Shown one piece after another: positions 17,695 to 25,488 of a stretch of 40,536 bases of DNA. The stretch covers positions 1 through 40,536 of the forward strand of contig NZ_QTPP01000060.1 in NCBI RefSeq assembly GCF_003853415.1, read 5' to 3'. The number at the start of each line of letters is the position of its first letter. Within the stretch, counting starts at the first letter, position 1. The position numbers and the translations under genes were made by a program. Origin of the DNA: Burkholderia sp. Bp9142. Lineage in GTDB: Bacteria > Pseudomonadota > Gammaproteobacteria > Burkholderiales > Burkholderiaceae. The notes under the pieces were generated by a model, which saw only the letters and a list, made by a program, of their open reading frames with translations, ran no database searches and was not told the DNA's origin.

Positions 17695-18453
17695 CTAGTT
17701 CATCACCACGCCACCATCGACCACGATGGTCTGGCCGGTGACAAAGGCACTTTGCGGCGACACGAGATAGAGCAGCGTCCCGGCCACATCTTCCGGTGCC
17801 GCCTCGCGCTTGAGCGAGCGCGCCGATATGATTGCATCGAGAACCTCGCCGCGATAGCTGGCGTGATCTCGCAAGTTGTCTGTCATGATTAGACCGGGCG
17901 CAATGGCGTTCACACGAATTTGATCCTGGCCGAGCTCGCGCGCAGCCCCACGCGTTATTGCGATCACGCCCCCCTTGGACGCGAGGTAGTGCATGTAGCC
18001 CGGCGTCCCCTTCAGGGCGGTCGCTGAGGCGATATTGACGATTGCCCCGCCACCGCCCTTGCGCATCAGCGGAACCGCGGCCTTCATGCACGAGAAAACA
18101 CCGCGCAGGTTGACATGCAGGACACGATCCCACTCGTCATCGTCGATCTCCGTAAACGCCTTCGCGGTCAACGCACTGGCGATCCCGGCGTTGTTGACCA
18201 GAATGTCGAGGCGACCGAACGCGGCCGACACCTGCTCGATTGCTTCGGCAATCGACCCCGCATCGCATACGTCGAGCGTCACCGCCATGCCATTACCGCC
18301 TGCCGCGTTGATATCCTCAATAGCATGGCTGGCGTCGACGATATCGGCAAGCACGACAGCGGCACCAGCGCGCGCGAGGGCAAGCCCAAAGGCTGCACCG
18401 ATTCCCTGGGCCCCGCCCGTGACGAGCGCCACTTTCCCTTCGAGTACTCTCAT
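17695..18453 (-). CDS. short-chain dehydrogenase/reductase (SDR)
   Basis: A 252-residue classical SDR of FabG-like type. TGGAQGIG is at 12-19, NNAG at 87-90, and Ser143, Tyr156 and Lys160 form the active site. The C-terminal VDGGVVMN resembles the usual VDGG ending. The ATG at 18453 is chosen because it starts the standard MRVLEGKVALVTGG; the longer upstream frame covers the divergent promoter. It is the first gene of the SDR-P450-hydrolase operon. It probably oxidises an alcohol or reduces a ketone made in this pathway. Confidence 0.9.
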   Translation of the reverse strand: MRVLEGKVALVTGGAQGIGAAFGLALARAGAAVVLADIVDASHAIEDINAAGGNGMAVTLDVCDAGSIAEAIEQVSAAFGRLDILVNNAGIASALTAKAFTEIDDDEWDRVLHVNLRGVFSCMKAAVPLMRKGGGGAIVNIASATALKGTPGYMHYLASKGGVIAITRGAARELGQDQIRVNAIAPGLIMTDNLRDHASYRGEVLDAIISARSLKREAAPEDVAGTLLYLVSPQSAFVTGQTIVVDGGVVMN

Positions 18454-18675
18454 CCTGTCCCTCTCGTCTTCGTGACCGTCTCCAATTTCCAATATTTTGA
18501 CAGCAGGTTCGGGTATCGAAGCAAATGCCGATTTGGCATCGCAGGCATGCCAAGCCGCCGTTACTGCAGCAGACCGACTCGTCGAATGCCAAGAGCTTGG
18601 CTGCCATACCAATAAAGCATGCCTTATCGCATCGCGAGAAACCTATACTGCGCCCACCATCAGTAGAGGGACACC
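18454..18675. promoter_or_regulatory. divergent promoter with repeated ATGCCAAG half-sites
   Basis: These 222 bases separate the minus-strand SDR-P450 operon from the plus-strand lactonase-BKACE genes. The motif ATGCCAAG occurs at 18547-18554 and 18586-18593. Its inverse occurs as TTGGCAT at 18533-18539 and CTTGGC at 18596-18601. The first pair is a 7-bp dyad with a 7-base spacer (18533-18553); the second pair is a 6-bp dyad with a 2-base spacer (18588-18601). Paired dyads in a divergent promoter suggest cooperative binding of one regulator that controls both operons. No regulator gene lies beside it. Confidence 0.55.
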
Positions 18676-19470
18676 ATGCACGGACACACACAAACACGCG
18701 ACGGGGCGACAATTGCATTCGAATACAACATAAGCGACCCGGGTGAACCGTTGCCGATTCTCTTCAGCAACTCACTCGCCTCCGACAAGAGCATCTGGGA
18801 CGAAGTCGTCGCCGCTCTTCCCGAACTCCAGCTGATCCGCTATGACACGCGCGGGCACGGCCAGTCCACGCTTGGCGAACATCCCGCCAACATTGGCACC
18901 TTGGGATCGGACGCGCTCGCAGTCCTTGATGCATTGAGCATAGACCGAGCGATTGTTTGCGGCCTCTCCTTGGGTGGGCTCACCGCAATGTGGCTAGGCG
19001 TCCACGCTGCCGAGCGCGTCGCGGGCCTTGTGCTGGCCAACACCGCCGCCAGTTATCCACCGCCGCAGATGTGGCGGGACCGCTACGTTACCGCCTTGGC
19101 CGAAGGCATGGAACCGCTGGTCGACGCGACGCTACAACGTTGGTTCACGCCGTCCTTCCGCACGGACGGCAATCCTGTGGTCGAGGAGATCACCCGCATG
19201 ATCGCAGCTATCGATCCGCAAGGCTACGCCGAGTGCGCAAAGGTACTTGAAGTGGAGGATCTTGGCACCTCACTTCCACAGATCCGCTGCCCGTCGCTCG
19301 TGATCGTCGGCTCACACGATCCTTCCACGCCCCCGAGCCGTGGCGAAGAGTTGGTAGCTGCCATACCGGGTGCCTCAATGGCGACGCTCAATGCCGCACA
19401 CATGTCCTGCGTCGAGGATCCCGCTGGCTTCGCCGCGCTTATCAGAACGTTCTCTCAGACCTGCAAATAA
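18676..19470 (+). CDS. 3-oxoadipate enol-lactonase-like alpha/beta hydrolase
   Basis: A 264-residue alpha/beta hydrolase of the PcaD group. FSNSLASDKSIWD near 30-42 corresponds to the PcaD oxyanion segment (NSLG.D..MWD), YDTRGHGQS is near 56-64, and GLSLGG puts the nucleophile at Ser98. Asp215 (GSHDPSTPP) and His242 (AAHMSCVEDP) complete the triad. PcaD hydrolyses 3-oxoadipate enol-lactone to 3-oxoadipate. No other beta-ketoadipate gene (pcaB, pcaC, pcaI/J) is here, so the real substrate may be another lactone or ester. It is followed 62 bases later by a BKACE gene that could consume a beta-keto acid product. AGAGGG precedes the start. Confidence 0.82.
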   Translation: MHGHTQTRDGATIAFEYNISDPGEPLPILFSNSLASDKSIWDEVVAALPELQLIRYDTRGHGQSTLGEHPANIGTLGSDALAVLDALSIDRAIVCGLSLGGLTAMWLGVHAAERVAGLVLANTAASYPPPQMWRDRYVTALAEGMEPLVDATLQRWFTPSFRTDGNPVVEEITRMIAAIDPQGYAECAKVLEVEDLGTSLPQIRCPSLVIVGSHDPSTPPSRGEELVAAIPGASMATLNAAHMSCVEDPAGFAALIRTFSQTCK

Positions 19471-19532
19471 AGAACACGCAGTCGAACCAGTGCTCCCGCA
19501 GGGAGATTCAACTCAATTGGAGGTAGCCCATC

Positions 19533-20462
19533 ATGGCCAACAAAGTCATCATCACATGCGCAATCACGGGCTCGGTGCACACGCCCAGCATGAGTCCGTA
19601 TTTGCCCATTACGCCCGACCAGATCGCCGAACACGCGATCGAAGCAGTGAGCGCCGGTACGGCCGTTGTGCACCTTCACGCGCGCGATCCACATAACGGT
19701 CGTCCGACGCCCGATCCCAAAGTTTTCATGGAGTTCCTGCCGCGGATCAAGGAGGCAACGGATGCCGTCATCAACATCAGCACGGGCGGTAGCCCGCAAA
19801 TGACGCTGGACGAGCGAATCGCAGCGGCAGAGCAAACCGCGCCGGAACTCGCGTCTCTCAACATGGGATCGATGAACTTCGGCGCTTTTCCCGCATTGGA
19901 ACGAATGAAGACGTTCAAGTATGACTGGGAGAAGCCCTACCTCGAAGCAACTCGGGACATTATCTTCAAGAATACCTTCAAGGACATCGAGCAGATCGTT
20001 GATCGTCTGGGCAATCGCAACGGAACCCGATTTGAATTCGAATGCTACGACATCGGACATCTCTACACGCTTGCACACTTCCTCGATCGCAAGCTCGTCA
20101 AGCCCCCCCTTTTCGTTCAGACCATTTTCGGCGTGCTTGGTGGACAGGGGGCTGACGCGGAGAACCTCATGCACGCAAAGCGAACCGCAGACAAGCTGTT
20201 CGGCAATGACTATCGCTGGTCGGTGATGGCGATCGGTCGCCATCAAATGCCGTTCAATACGATGGGGGCGATCAATGGGTCTAACGTTCGAGTAGGTCTT
20301 GAAGATTCGGTGTTCTTGGGAAAAGGACAACTGGCCACAAGAAATGCCGATCAGGTTCGCCTCATTCGTGAAATCCTCGAAAAGCTGTCGCTCGAAATCG
20401 CGACGCCTGCCGAAGCGCGAGATATCCTGGCACTGAAAGGTGCCGACAACGTCAATTTCTAA
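19533..20462 (+). CDS. beta-keto acid cleavage enzyme (BKACE, DUF849)
   Basis: A 309-residue TIM-barrel enzyme of the BKACE/3-keto-5-aminohexanoate cleavage family. These condense a beta-keto acid with acetyl-CoA and release acetoacetate plus a new acyl-CoA. The zinc site is visible as VHLHARD, with His47 and His49. INISTGG near 80-86 and LNMGSMNFG near 110-118 are family segments. GGAGG lies 9 bases before the ATG. Specificity in this family depends on a few active-site residues I cannot read reliably, but 3-oxoadipate is a plausible substrate given the upstream lactonase-like gene. That would yield acetoacetate and succinyl-CoA and bypass the PcaIJ/PcaF steps. Confidence 0.92.
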   Translation: MANKVIITCAITGSVHTPSMSPYLPITPDQIAEHAIEAVSAGTAVVHLHARDPHNGRPTPDPKVFMEFLPRIKEATDAVINISTGGSPQMTLDERIAAAEQTAPELASLNMGSMNFGAFPALERMKTFKYDWEKPYLEATRDIIFKNTFKDIEQIVDRLGNRNGTRFEFECYDIGHLYTLAHFLDRKLVKPPLFVQTIFGVLGGQGADAENLMHAKRTADKLFGNDYRWSVMAIGRHQMPFNTMGAINGSNVRVGLEDSVFLGKGQLATRNADQVRLIREILEKLSLEIATPAEARDILALKGADNVNF

Positions 20463-20629
20463 AGGTGATGGGGCGGCAATTGACCGCTCCAGCGCCCAGC
20501 CGAATCGATCGAAGCGCGCCAAGGCGTTGGAATAGGATTGCGAATCCATGACGACCGTGTCAGATGTATGGTCGGTTGTGTCATTGTTCCCGGCTGAACC
20601 TGAATACACCGCGATCCACGGAGAACGAA

Positions 20630-21772
20630 ATGCTGAACACTTCCACGCGTACCGCCTTCAACGAGGAACACAGCCTGTTCCGCGATCATCTTCGTCGCTT
20701 TCTCGAGCGCCACGTCACGCCGAATCTGGAGCGCTGGGAAAAGCAGGGAATGGTTGATCGCGCATTTTGGCGCGCGTGCGGTGAAACCGGCCTGCTGTGC
20801 CCGGGCGTTCCGGAGCAATATGGCGGCCTAGGGCTGGATTTCCGCTACAACGCCGTGTTCCTGGAGGAGCTCTTTTATCTTGGCTCCATACCCGGCCCCG
20901 TCGTGCATTCGGACGTTGTAACCGAGTATCTGCTTCATTACGGCTCCGAGGACCAGAAGCAGTTTTGGTTTCCCAGGATGATCGCCGGGCAAGTAGTCAC
21001 AGCGATCGCCATGACGGAACCCGACGCGGGCTCGGACCTCCAGGCAATCAAAACGACTGCCGTTCGAGACGGTGACATCTACGTCATCAACGGGACCAAG
21101 ACATACATCACCAATGGTCAGTGCGCTGACCTGGTACTGGTAGCCGTCAAAACCAGCCGCGAGGCTGGACATAGGGGCATGTCGCTCATCCTGGTGGAGA
21201 CAAGTCGGGAAGGATTCGCTCGCGGCCGGAACCTCGACAAGATCGGCCAGAAAGCCTCGGATACGACCGAGTTGTTCTTCAACGACGTCCGCGTCCCTAT
21301 CGCCAACCTCCTCGGCGAGGAAGGAAAAGGTTTCAGTTATCTCATGGCGCAGTTGCCCGTCGAGCGTTTGGGAAACGCGATCATTGCGCAGGCTGCCGCA
21401 CAGCGCGCGTTCGACGAGGCGGTCGCCTTCACCAAGGCGCGCAAGGCCTTCGGCAAAACCGTGTTCGACTTCCAAAACACGCGCTTCACCCTCGCCGATC
21501 TGGCCGCCAAGCTACAGGTCGGATGGGCCCACATCGACTGGGCAATCACGCGCCACATCAACAAGGAACTGACAGCCACCGAAGCTTCGGCAGCCAAGCT
21601 GTTTCATTCGGAATTGCAGTTCGAGGTCTGCGACAAGGCGCTGCAACTCCATGGTGGTGCGGGCTACATGAACGAGTACCCCATCGCCCGATTCTGGCGC
21701 GACGCACGTGTGCAGCGCATCTATTCCGGCACCTCCGAAATCATGAAGGAAGTGATCGGACGATCAATATAG
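20630..21772 (+). CDS. acyl-CoA dehydrogenase
   Basis: A 380-residue FAD flavoenzyme that introduces a 2,3-double bond into an acyl-CoA. The segments AMTEPDAGSDLQAIKTTA (near 127-144) and RIYSGTSEIMKEVIGR (C-terminus) are diagnostic. The position of the catalytic Glu in medium-chain enzymes is Ser366 here (YSGTSE). The long-chain/isovaleryl-type base is present instead as Glu245 in QLPVERL, so the enzyme should be active. The ATG at 20630 follows GGAGA; the in-frame extension upstream is not supported. It supplies the first oxidation of a side-chain beta-oxidation whose other steps are encoded at 25489-29988. Confidence 0.93.
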   Translation: MLNTSTRTAFNEEHSLFRDHLRRFLERHVTPNLERWEKQGMVDRAFWRACGETGLLCPGVPEQYGGLGLDFRYNAVFLEELFYLGSIPGPVVHSDVVTEYLLHYGSEDQKQFWFPRMIAGQVVTAIAMTEPDAGSDLQAIKTTAVRDGDIYVINGTKTYITNGQCADLVLVAVKTSREAGHRGMSLILVETSREGFARGRNLDKIGQKASDTTELFFNDVRVPIANLLGEEGKGFSYLMAQLPVERLGNAIIAQAAAQRAFDEAVAFTKARKAFGKTVFDFQNTRFTLADLAAKLQVGWAHIDWAITRHINKELTATEASAAKLFHSELQFEVCDKALQLHGGAGYMNEYPIARFWRDARVQRIYSGTSEIMKEVIGRSI

Positions 21773-22073
21773 AGAAGAGGAATCTGCAGCTGAAATTGCA
21801 TGTCAGGTCGGCCGAGCCCGACCACTTCCCGTTCCATCGTCACAGCTACCGCCATACCGAGGCTGCATGCCTCGCATCAAAACAAACTACTTCCAACTAG
21901 ACCCTTTTGCGACCATCATTTCAGCAAGCCATGCACATGGGTCCAATTGACTCAGGTGAAGATTTGAATCCGATAATTGCAACGAAGGCGATTTTCGCCA
22001 AAGACGCATCGTATAAATCAATACCATATTGATCCTCCCTCTCACGTACAACATTCAACCGAAGGGAACCAAC
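21773..22073. other. intergenic region with a weak hairpin
   Basis: About 300 bases separate the acyl-CoA dehydrogenase from the next gene. A 6-bp stem with 6-base loop (GGTCGG at 21806-21811, CCGACC at 21818-21823) lies after the stop but no T-run follows, so termination is doubtful. The later part probably holds a promoter for the hydrolase-CoxG-reductase set. No gene is seen. Confidence 0.4.
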
Positions 22074-23129
22074 ATGATTGCCGATACTCCACAATCTGTA
22101 ATCGATAAGGGCATCGACCGTTTTCTCGCCGACGGCGTGCACTATCGAGACTTGATCAACATCCGGAACGAAATTCGCGACTGGGATGACTGGCGGAAGA
22201 TTTGGTCGGCCTACGCAGCAGAAGCCGAGAGCCGTGGCGAAGCAGCACTGATGAAAGATGCCGGCGTGACAGCCGCCGATGAATTCTTCCGGGCATCGCT
22301 TTATTACCACTATGCGCAGTTTCTGTATTTCGACGATGTGAACGTCAAGGAGAAAATTCACAAAGCCAAGACCGACGCGTTTGCACGCGCAGCTCCCCTC
22401 TTGGATCCACCGGCTGAGATTGTCACCTTCCCCTTCCGCGGCATCGATATCACTGGTTACCTCCGAACTCCGGAAAGCCTGGAAAAACCACCCGTCGTTC
22501 TCCTGATTGGTGGCTTGGATACGACAAAGGAAGACTATCGGTCCGTGAGTGACATCTGCCTCAAACGTGGCATGGCGACCCTGGCGTTCGACGGCCCCGG
22601 GCAGGGAGAGACAGTCTTCAAAATGCGGACGATTCCCGATTTTGAGGCAGCAATCAGCGCTGCGATCGATTATCTGGAGACACGTCCCGAAGTAGACACA
22701 GGACGCATCGGCATCGTCGGCCGCAGCATGGGCGGTTATTTCGCACCACGCGCGGCTTCTGTCGATCGTCGTATCAAGGTGCTCGTGGCGTGGGGCGCAG
22801 TCTACGATCTGCTGCCGATGGATCAACATACGCCCCCGAACCGGACCGCACTCACCTTTATCACGGGCAAAGCGAATGCGAAGGAGGCAGAGGATTACCT
22901 CTCCTTTCTTAACCTGCAAGGTTACGCCGATCGGATCACTGTACCCACATTAGTTATCCATGGCGGACTCGATCGCGTTACGCCGTTCTACAACGCAGAG
23001 AAACTCCTTGCCGATATCAAGAGCGAGCATATCGAGACGATGCTCCTCATGGACAGCGGACACTGCTGCCACGATAAATCACATATCGTTCGACCGGCCA
23101 TTGGTGATTTTCTTGCACGGTACATTTGA
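22074..23129 (+). CDS. alpha/beta hydrolase resembling 2,6-dihydroxypseudooxynicotine hydrolase (C-C hydrolase)
   Basis: A 351-residue hydrolase with a helical N-terminal region (about 1-110) ahead of the alpha/beta core. The nucleophile is Ser218 in GRSMGGY, the acid Asp300 in HGGLDRVTP, and the base His330 in SGHCCHDK. As I recall, the pAO1 nicotine-pathway enzyme has Ser217, Asp300 and His329 and the same HCCH signature, so architecture and spacing match closely. That enzyme cleaves the C-C bond between a hydroxylated pyridine and its acyl chain. A similar cleavage of an acyl-phenol or acyl-heterocycle is likely here. The ATG at 22074 follows AAGGGAACC. CoxG and reductase genes follow on the same strand. 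Confidence 0.85.
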   Translation: MIADTPQSVIDKGIDRFLADGVHYRDLINIRNEIRDWDDWRKIWSAYAAEAESRGEAALMKDAGVTAADEFFRASLYYHYAQFLYFDDVNVKEKIHKAKTDAFARAAPLLDPPAEIVTFPFRGIDITGYLRTPESLEKPPVVLLIGGLDTTKEDYRSVSDICLKRGMATLAFDGPGQGETVFKMRTIPDFEAAISAAIDYLETRPEVDTGRIGIVGRSMGGYFAPRAASVDRRIKVLVAWGAVYDLLPMDQHTPPNRTALTFITGKANAKEAEDYLSFLNLQGYADRITVPTLVIHGGLDRVTPFYNAEKLLADIKSEHIETMLLMDSGHCCHDKSHIVRPAIGDFLARYI

Positions 23130-23174
23130 TCGCATCACACATATCCCCCCTTTGAAACAAGAGGAAATGCAAAC

Positions 23175-23960
23175 ATGGACATGACGGGTGAAGTGCGTAT
23201 TCCAGCCAGCCGCGATGTAGTCTGGGCCGCACTGAACAGCCCTGCGACGCTCAAGGCTTGCATACCTGGCTGCGAGGAGCTGAGCGAGCAATCCGAAAAT
23301 GAGATGGTTGCGGTCGTCGCCATCAAGATCGGCCCAGTCTCGGCCCGGTTCAATTGTGCGGTGACGTTAAGTGAACTTGATCCACCAAACAGTTACCGCA
23401 TCACTGGGGAAGGCCAGGGGGGCGTTGCCGGTCATGCACGAGGTGGTGCGATCGTAAAATTGACCGCGGATGGCGCCGAGACACTTTTGTCCTATACGTT
23501 TTCGGCTCAAGTCGGTGGCAAGCTGGCACAGCTCGGAAGTAGGATGATTGACGCGACCACGAAAACACTCTCTGCCGTCTTTTTCAAGAACCTGGCAAGG
23601 GAGATCGAAGCGCAAACCCAAGCCGACCTTACTAAGCCGCAGGAAGAACCCATCACGCCCGAGGATGCGGGACGCGCCAAGCCCCTCCCCGCTCCGGCAC
23701 GGCAGACGCTTTCCTCCCCGGCACCGTCAGTTGTCGCAGGCCCGAGTCGAGCCGACCGCAGGATAGCGACTACCGCGCTTGCCATCGCCGTCGTGGCTGT
23801 GCTGCTGGCTGGCCTCGCACTCAACGAACTCGGCTCGGCGCGCGGCGCACTGCCCGTTGCATACGCATCCACCGAATTCAACATTGCTGTTCAACTGCTG
23901 ACCGTACTCGCCGTCGGTTATTTACTCGGTCGCAGTTCGCGTAACGCAAGCAGCGGTTAG
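23175..23960 (+). CDS. coxG: CoxG-family protein (SRPBCC domain plus membrane anchor)
   Basis: A 261-residue protein with an N-terminal START/SRPBCC domain (about 1-150; MTGEVRIPASRDVVWAALN, then GCEEL). A Pro/Ala-rich linker and two hydrophobic segments follow, about 193-215 and 235-253, so it is probably held on the inner membrane. CoxG proteins work with molybdenum hydroxylases; for CO dehydrogenase CoxG is linked to membrane attachment and quinone delivery. The only such enzyme in the window is at 5055-8850, about 14 kb away, which suggests the two sets serve one pathway. AGAGG precedes the start. Family is clear, role is inferred. Confidence 0.88.
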   Translation: MDMTGEVRIPASRDVVWAALNSPATLKACIPGCEELSEQSENEMVAVVAIKIGPVSARFNCAVTLSELDPPNSYRITGEGQGGVAGHARGGAIVKLTADGAETLLSYTFSAQVGGKLAQLGSRMIDATTKTLSAVFFKNLAREIEAQTQADLTKPQEEPITPEDAGRAKPLPAPARQTLSSPAPSVVAGPSRADRRIATTALAIAVVAVLLAGLALNELGSARGALPVAYASTEFNIAVQLLTVLAVGYLLGRSSRNASSG

Positions 23961-24062
23961 CGGGCCAGGACTGTCTCGGCAGCGTTATCGAAGCAATGCG
24001 CTCCCGTTCCACAGCCCAGCTTCGGAAGAAACCGGCTCCAACAGTGTATTGAGGATTGTTCA

Positions 24063-25010
24063 ATGAAAGTCAGGATCGTCAAAAAAAGCGAGATCGCCGC
24101 CGATATCCATGCATTTGAACTGGAACCCGTGGCCGGCGCCCACCTCCCGCCGTTTTCAGCAGGGGCTCACATTGACGTTCATCTCGCCATGGGATTGGTG
24201 CGCCAGTACTCCCTGTGCAACGCCCCCAACGAGACGCACCGCTATATGATCGGAGTGTTGCGAGACCCAAATTCCCGCGGCGGATCAATCGCGATGCACG
24301 CTCTGTCCGAAGGTGCTCTGATCGAAATCAGCGAACCCAAGAATCACTTTCCGCTGCATCCGGAAGCAAAGCATTCGATCCTGCTGGCAGGCGGCATCGG
24401 GGTCACCCCGATTCTTAGCATGGTCGAGTGCCTGGCACGTACCGGCATGTCGTTCGAGATGCACTACTGTACTCGCGAACCGGAACGTACAGCGTTCCGC
24501 GAACGGCTGGCCCAACCGGATCTACGGGATCGCGTAAGCCTCTATTTCGACAATGTGCCTCCCGATCAGCACATCGATCTGGCCGCCGTGCTGGCGTCCC
24601 CCGCTCCAGACACGCATGCCTATGTGTGCGGACCGGCCGGCTTCATCGACGCCGTATTGAGCACGGCCAAGGCCGCCGGCTGGAATGAGGCCAATCTGCA
24701 TCACGAGCACTTCGCCGCAGCGGCGCTGCCTGCTGCCTCCAACGAGACGTTCAATGTGCAAGTGGCCAGCACTGGTGAAGTTATCTCCGTCGGACCACAC
24801 CAATCTGTCCTCGCAGCCCTGGCCGCCCGCGGCTTCGACATCCCGACCTCTTGCGAGCAGGGCGTATGCGGCACCTGCCTGACCCGCGTTCTGTCCGGTG
24901 AGCCGGAACATCGCGACGTCTATCTCACCGAGGAGGAGCGCGCCGGGAATGATCAGTTCTTGCCGTGCTGCTCACGCTCCAAGTCACCGCTGTTGGTACT
25001 CGATCTATGA
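24063..25010 (+). CDS. phthalate-dioxygenase-type reductase (flavin, NAD, 2Fe-2S)
   Basis: A 315-residue oxidoreductase of the VanB/PdR class. Domains in order: flavin (FMN) barrel with RQYS at 47-50, NAD domain with GGIGVTP at 110-116 and VCGPAGF near 188-194, and a C-terminal plant-type 2Fe-2S domain with Cys264, Cys269, Cys272 and Cys302. Such reductases move electrons from NADH to a Rieske oxygenase or, in a few systems, to a P450. No Rieske oxygenase is in the window, so the P450 at 16455-17654 is the natural partner candidate. GAGG lies 8 bases before the start. It is the last gene of its strand run before the converging beta-oxidation operon. Confidence 0.92.
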   Translation: MKVRIVKKSEIAADIHAFELEPVAGAHLPPFSAGAHIDVHLAMGLVRQYSLCNAPNETHRYMIGVLRDPNSRGGSIAMHALSEGALIEISEPKNHFPLHPEAKHSILLAGGIGVTPILSMVECLARTGMSFEMHYCTREPERTAFRERLAQPDLRDRVSLYFDNVPPDQHIDLAAVLASPAPDTHAYVCGPAGFIDAVLSTAKAAGWNEANLHHEHFAAAALPAASNETFNVQVASTGEVISVGPHQSVLAALAARGFDIPTSCEQGVCGTCLTRVLSGEPEHRDVYLTEEERAGNDQFLPCCSRSKSPLLVLDL

Positions 25011-25488
25011 CGGCAGTCCCTCGTATTGAGACGCTGACCAGCACCTCGCCTATTCGATCATGGTGCGGCAGACGAACCGATCGCGCAAAGCTGCGCCGCT
25101 GCCGCGACATCGTCACCCATATGTAGTTGTCCGACATCCTCGACATGAAATGGGAGGCCGCTGTCGTGCACAGCCGCCAGTGTGGCTGCAGCACCGTTCG
25201 TTCGCCGAGCCGAGTATGCAGCTTAGGGGAGTGGTTCTCGAAACGGGGCAACGCGTGCCCCGTGCCTGAATCCAGAGCGATCACGATCGGCTGCACGATC
25301 AATCGGACGATGGAGCCACCCGATTCCCCTCCGTCAGGTGACTCACTACCGGCCGCACGGAGTCAACGACCTATACGATCTCGGGCCGGTATCCCCTCGC
25401 GCGTATCGCGGGCACGCACCCTGACCAGTCCTCACGCTACTGCCCATCGGACCTCCCTCAACTAACGTCTCGATGGGTGTCCGTCGCG
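25011..25488. other. 478-bp region between converging genes, no recognisable gene
   Basis: Both flanking genes end here. Frames on either strand are short, lack ribosome-binding sites and match no family I recognise. The base composition is gene-like and some frames look protein-like over 30-40 residues, so a decayed gene is possible. No clear bidirectional terminator is visible. Confidence 0.4.

Noticed and set aside
16857..17741. 294-codon plus-strand open frame
   Set aside because: Antisense to the P450 gene; no recognisable protein features.
19455..20609. 384-codon minus-strand open frame
   Set aside because: Lies opposite the BKACE gene, whose protein is clearly conserved; the frame is a by-product of GC-rich codon use.
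21806..21823. Rho-independent terminator after the acyl-CoA dehydrogenase
   Set aside because: The 6-bp stem is real but no T-run follows, so I list it only as a weak hairpin.
21921..22919. 332-codon minus-strand open frame
   Set aside because: Antisense to the alpha/beta hydrolase with a full catalytic triad; no motif of its own.
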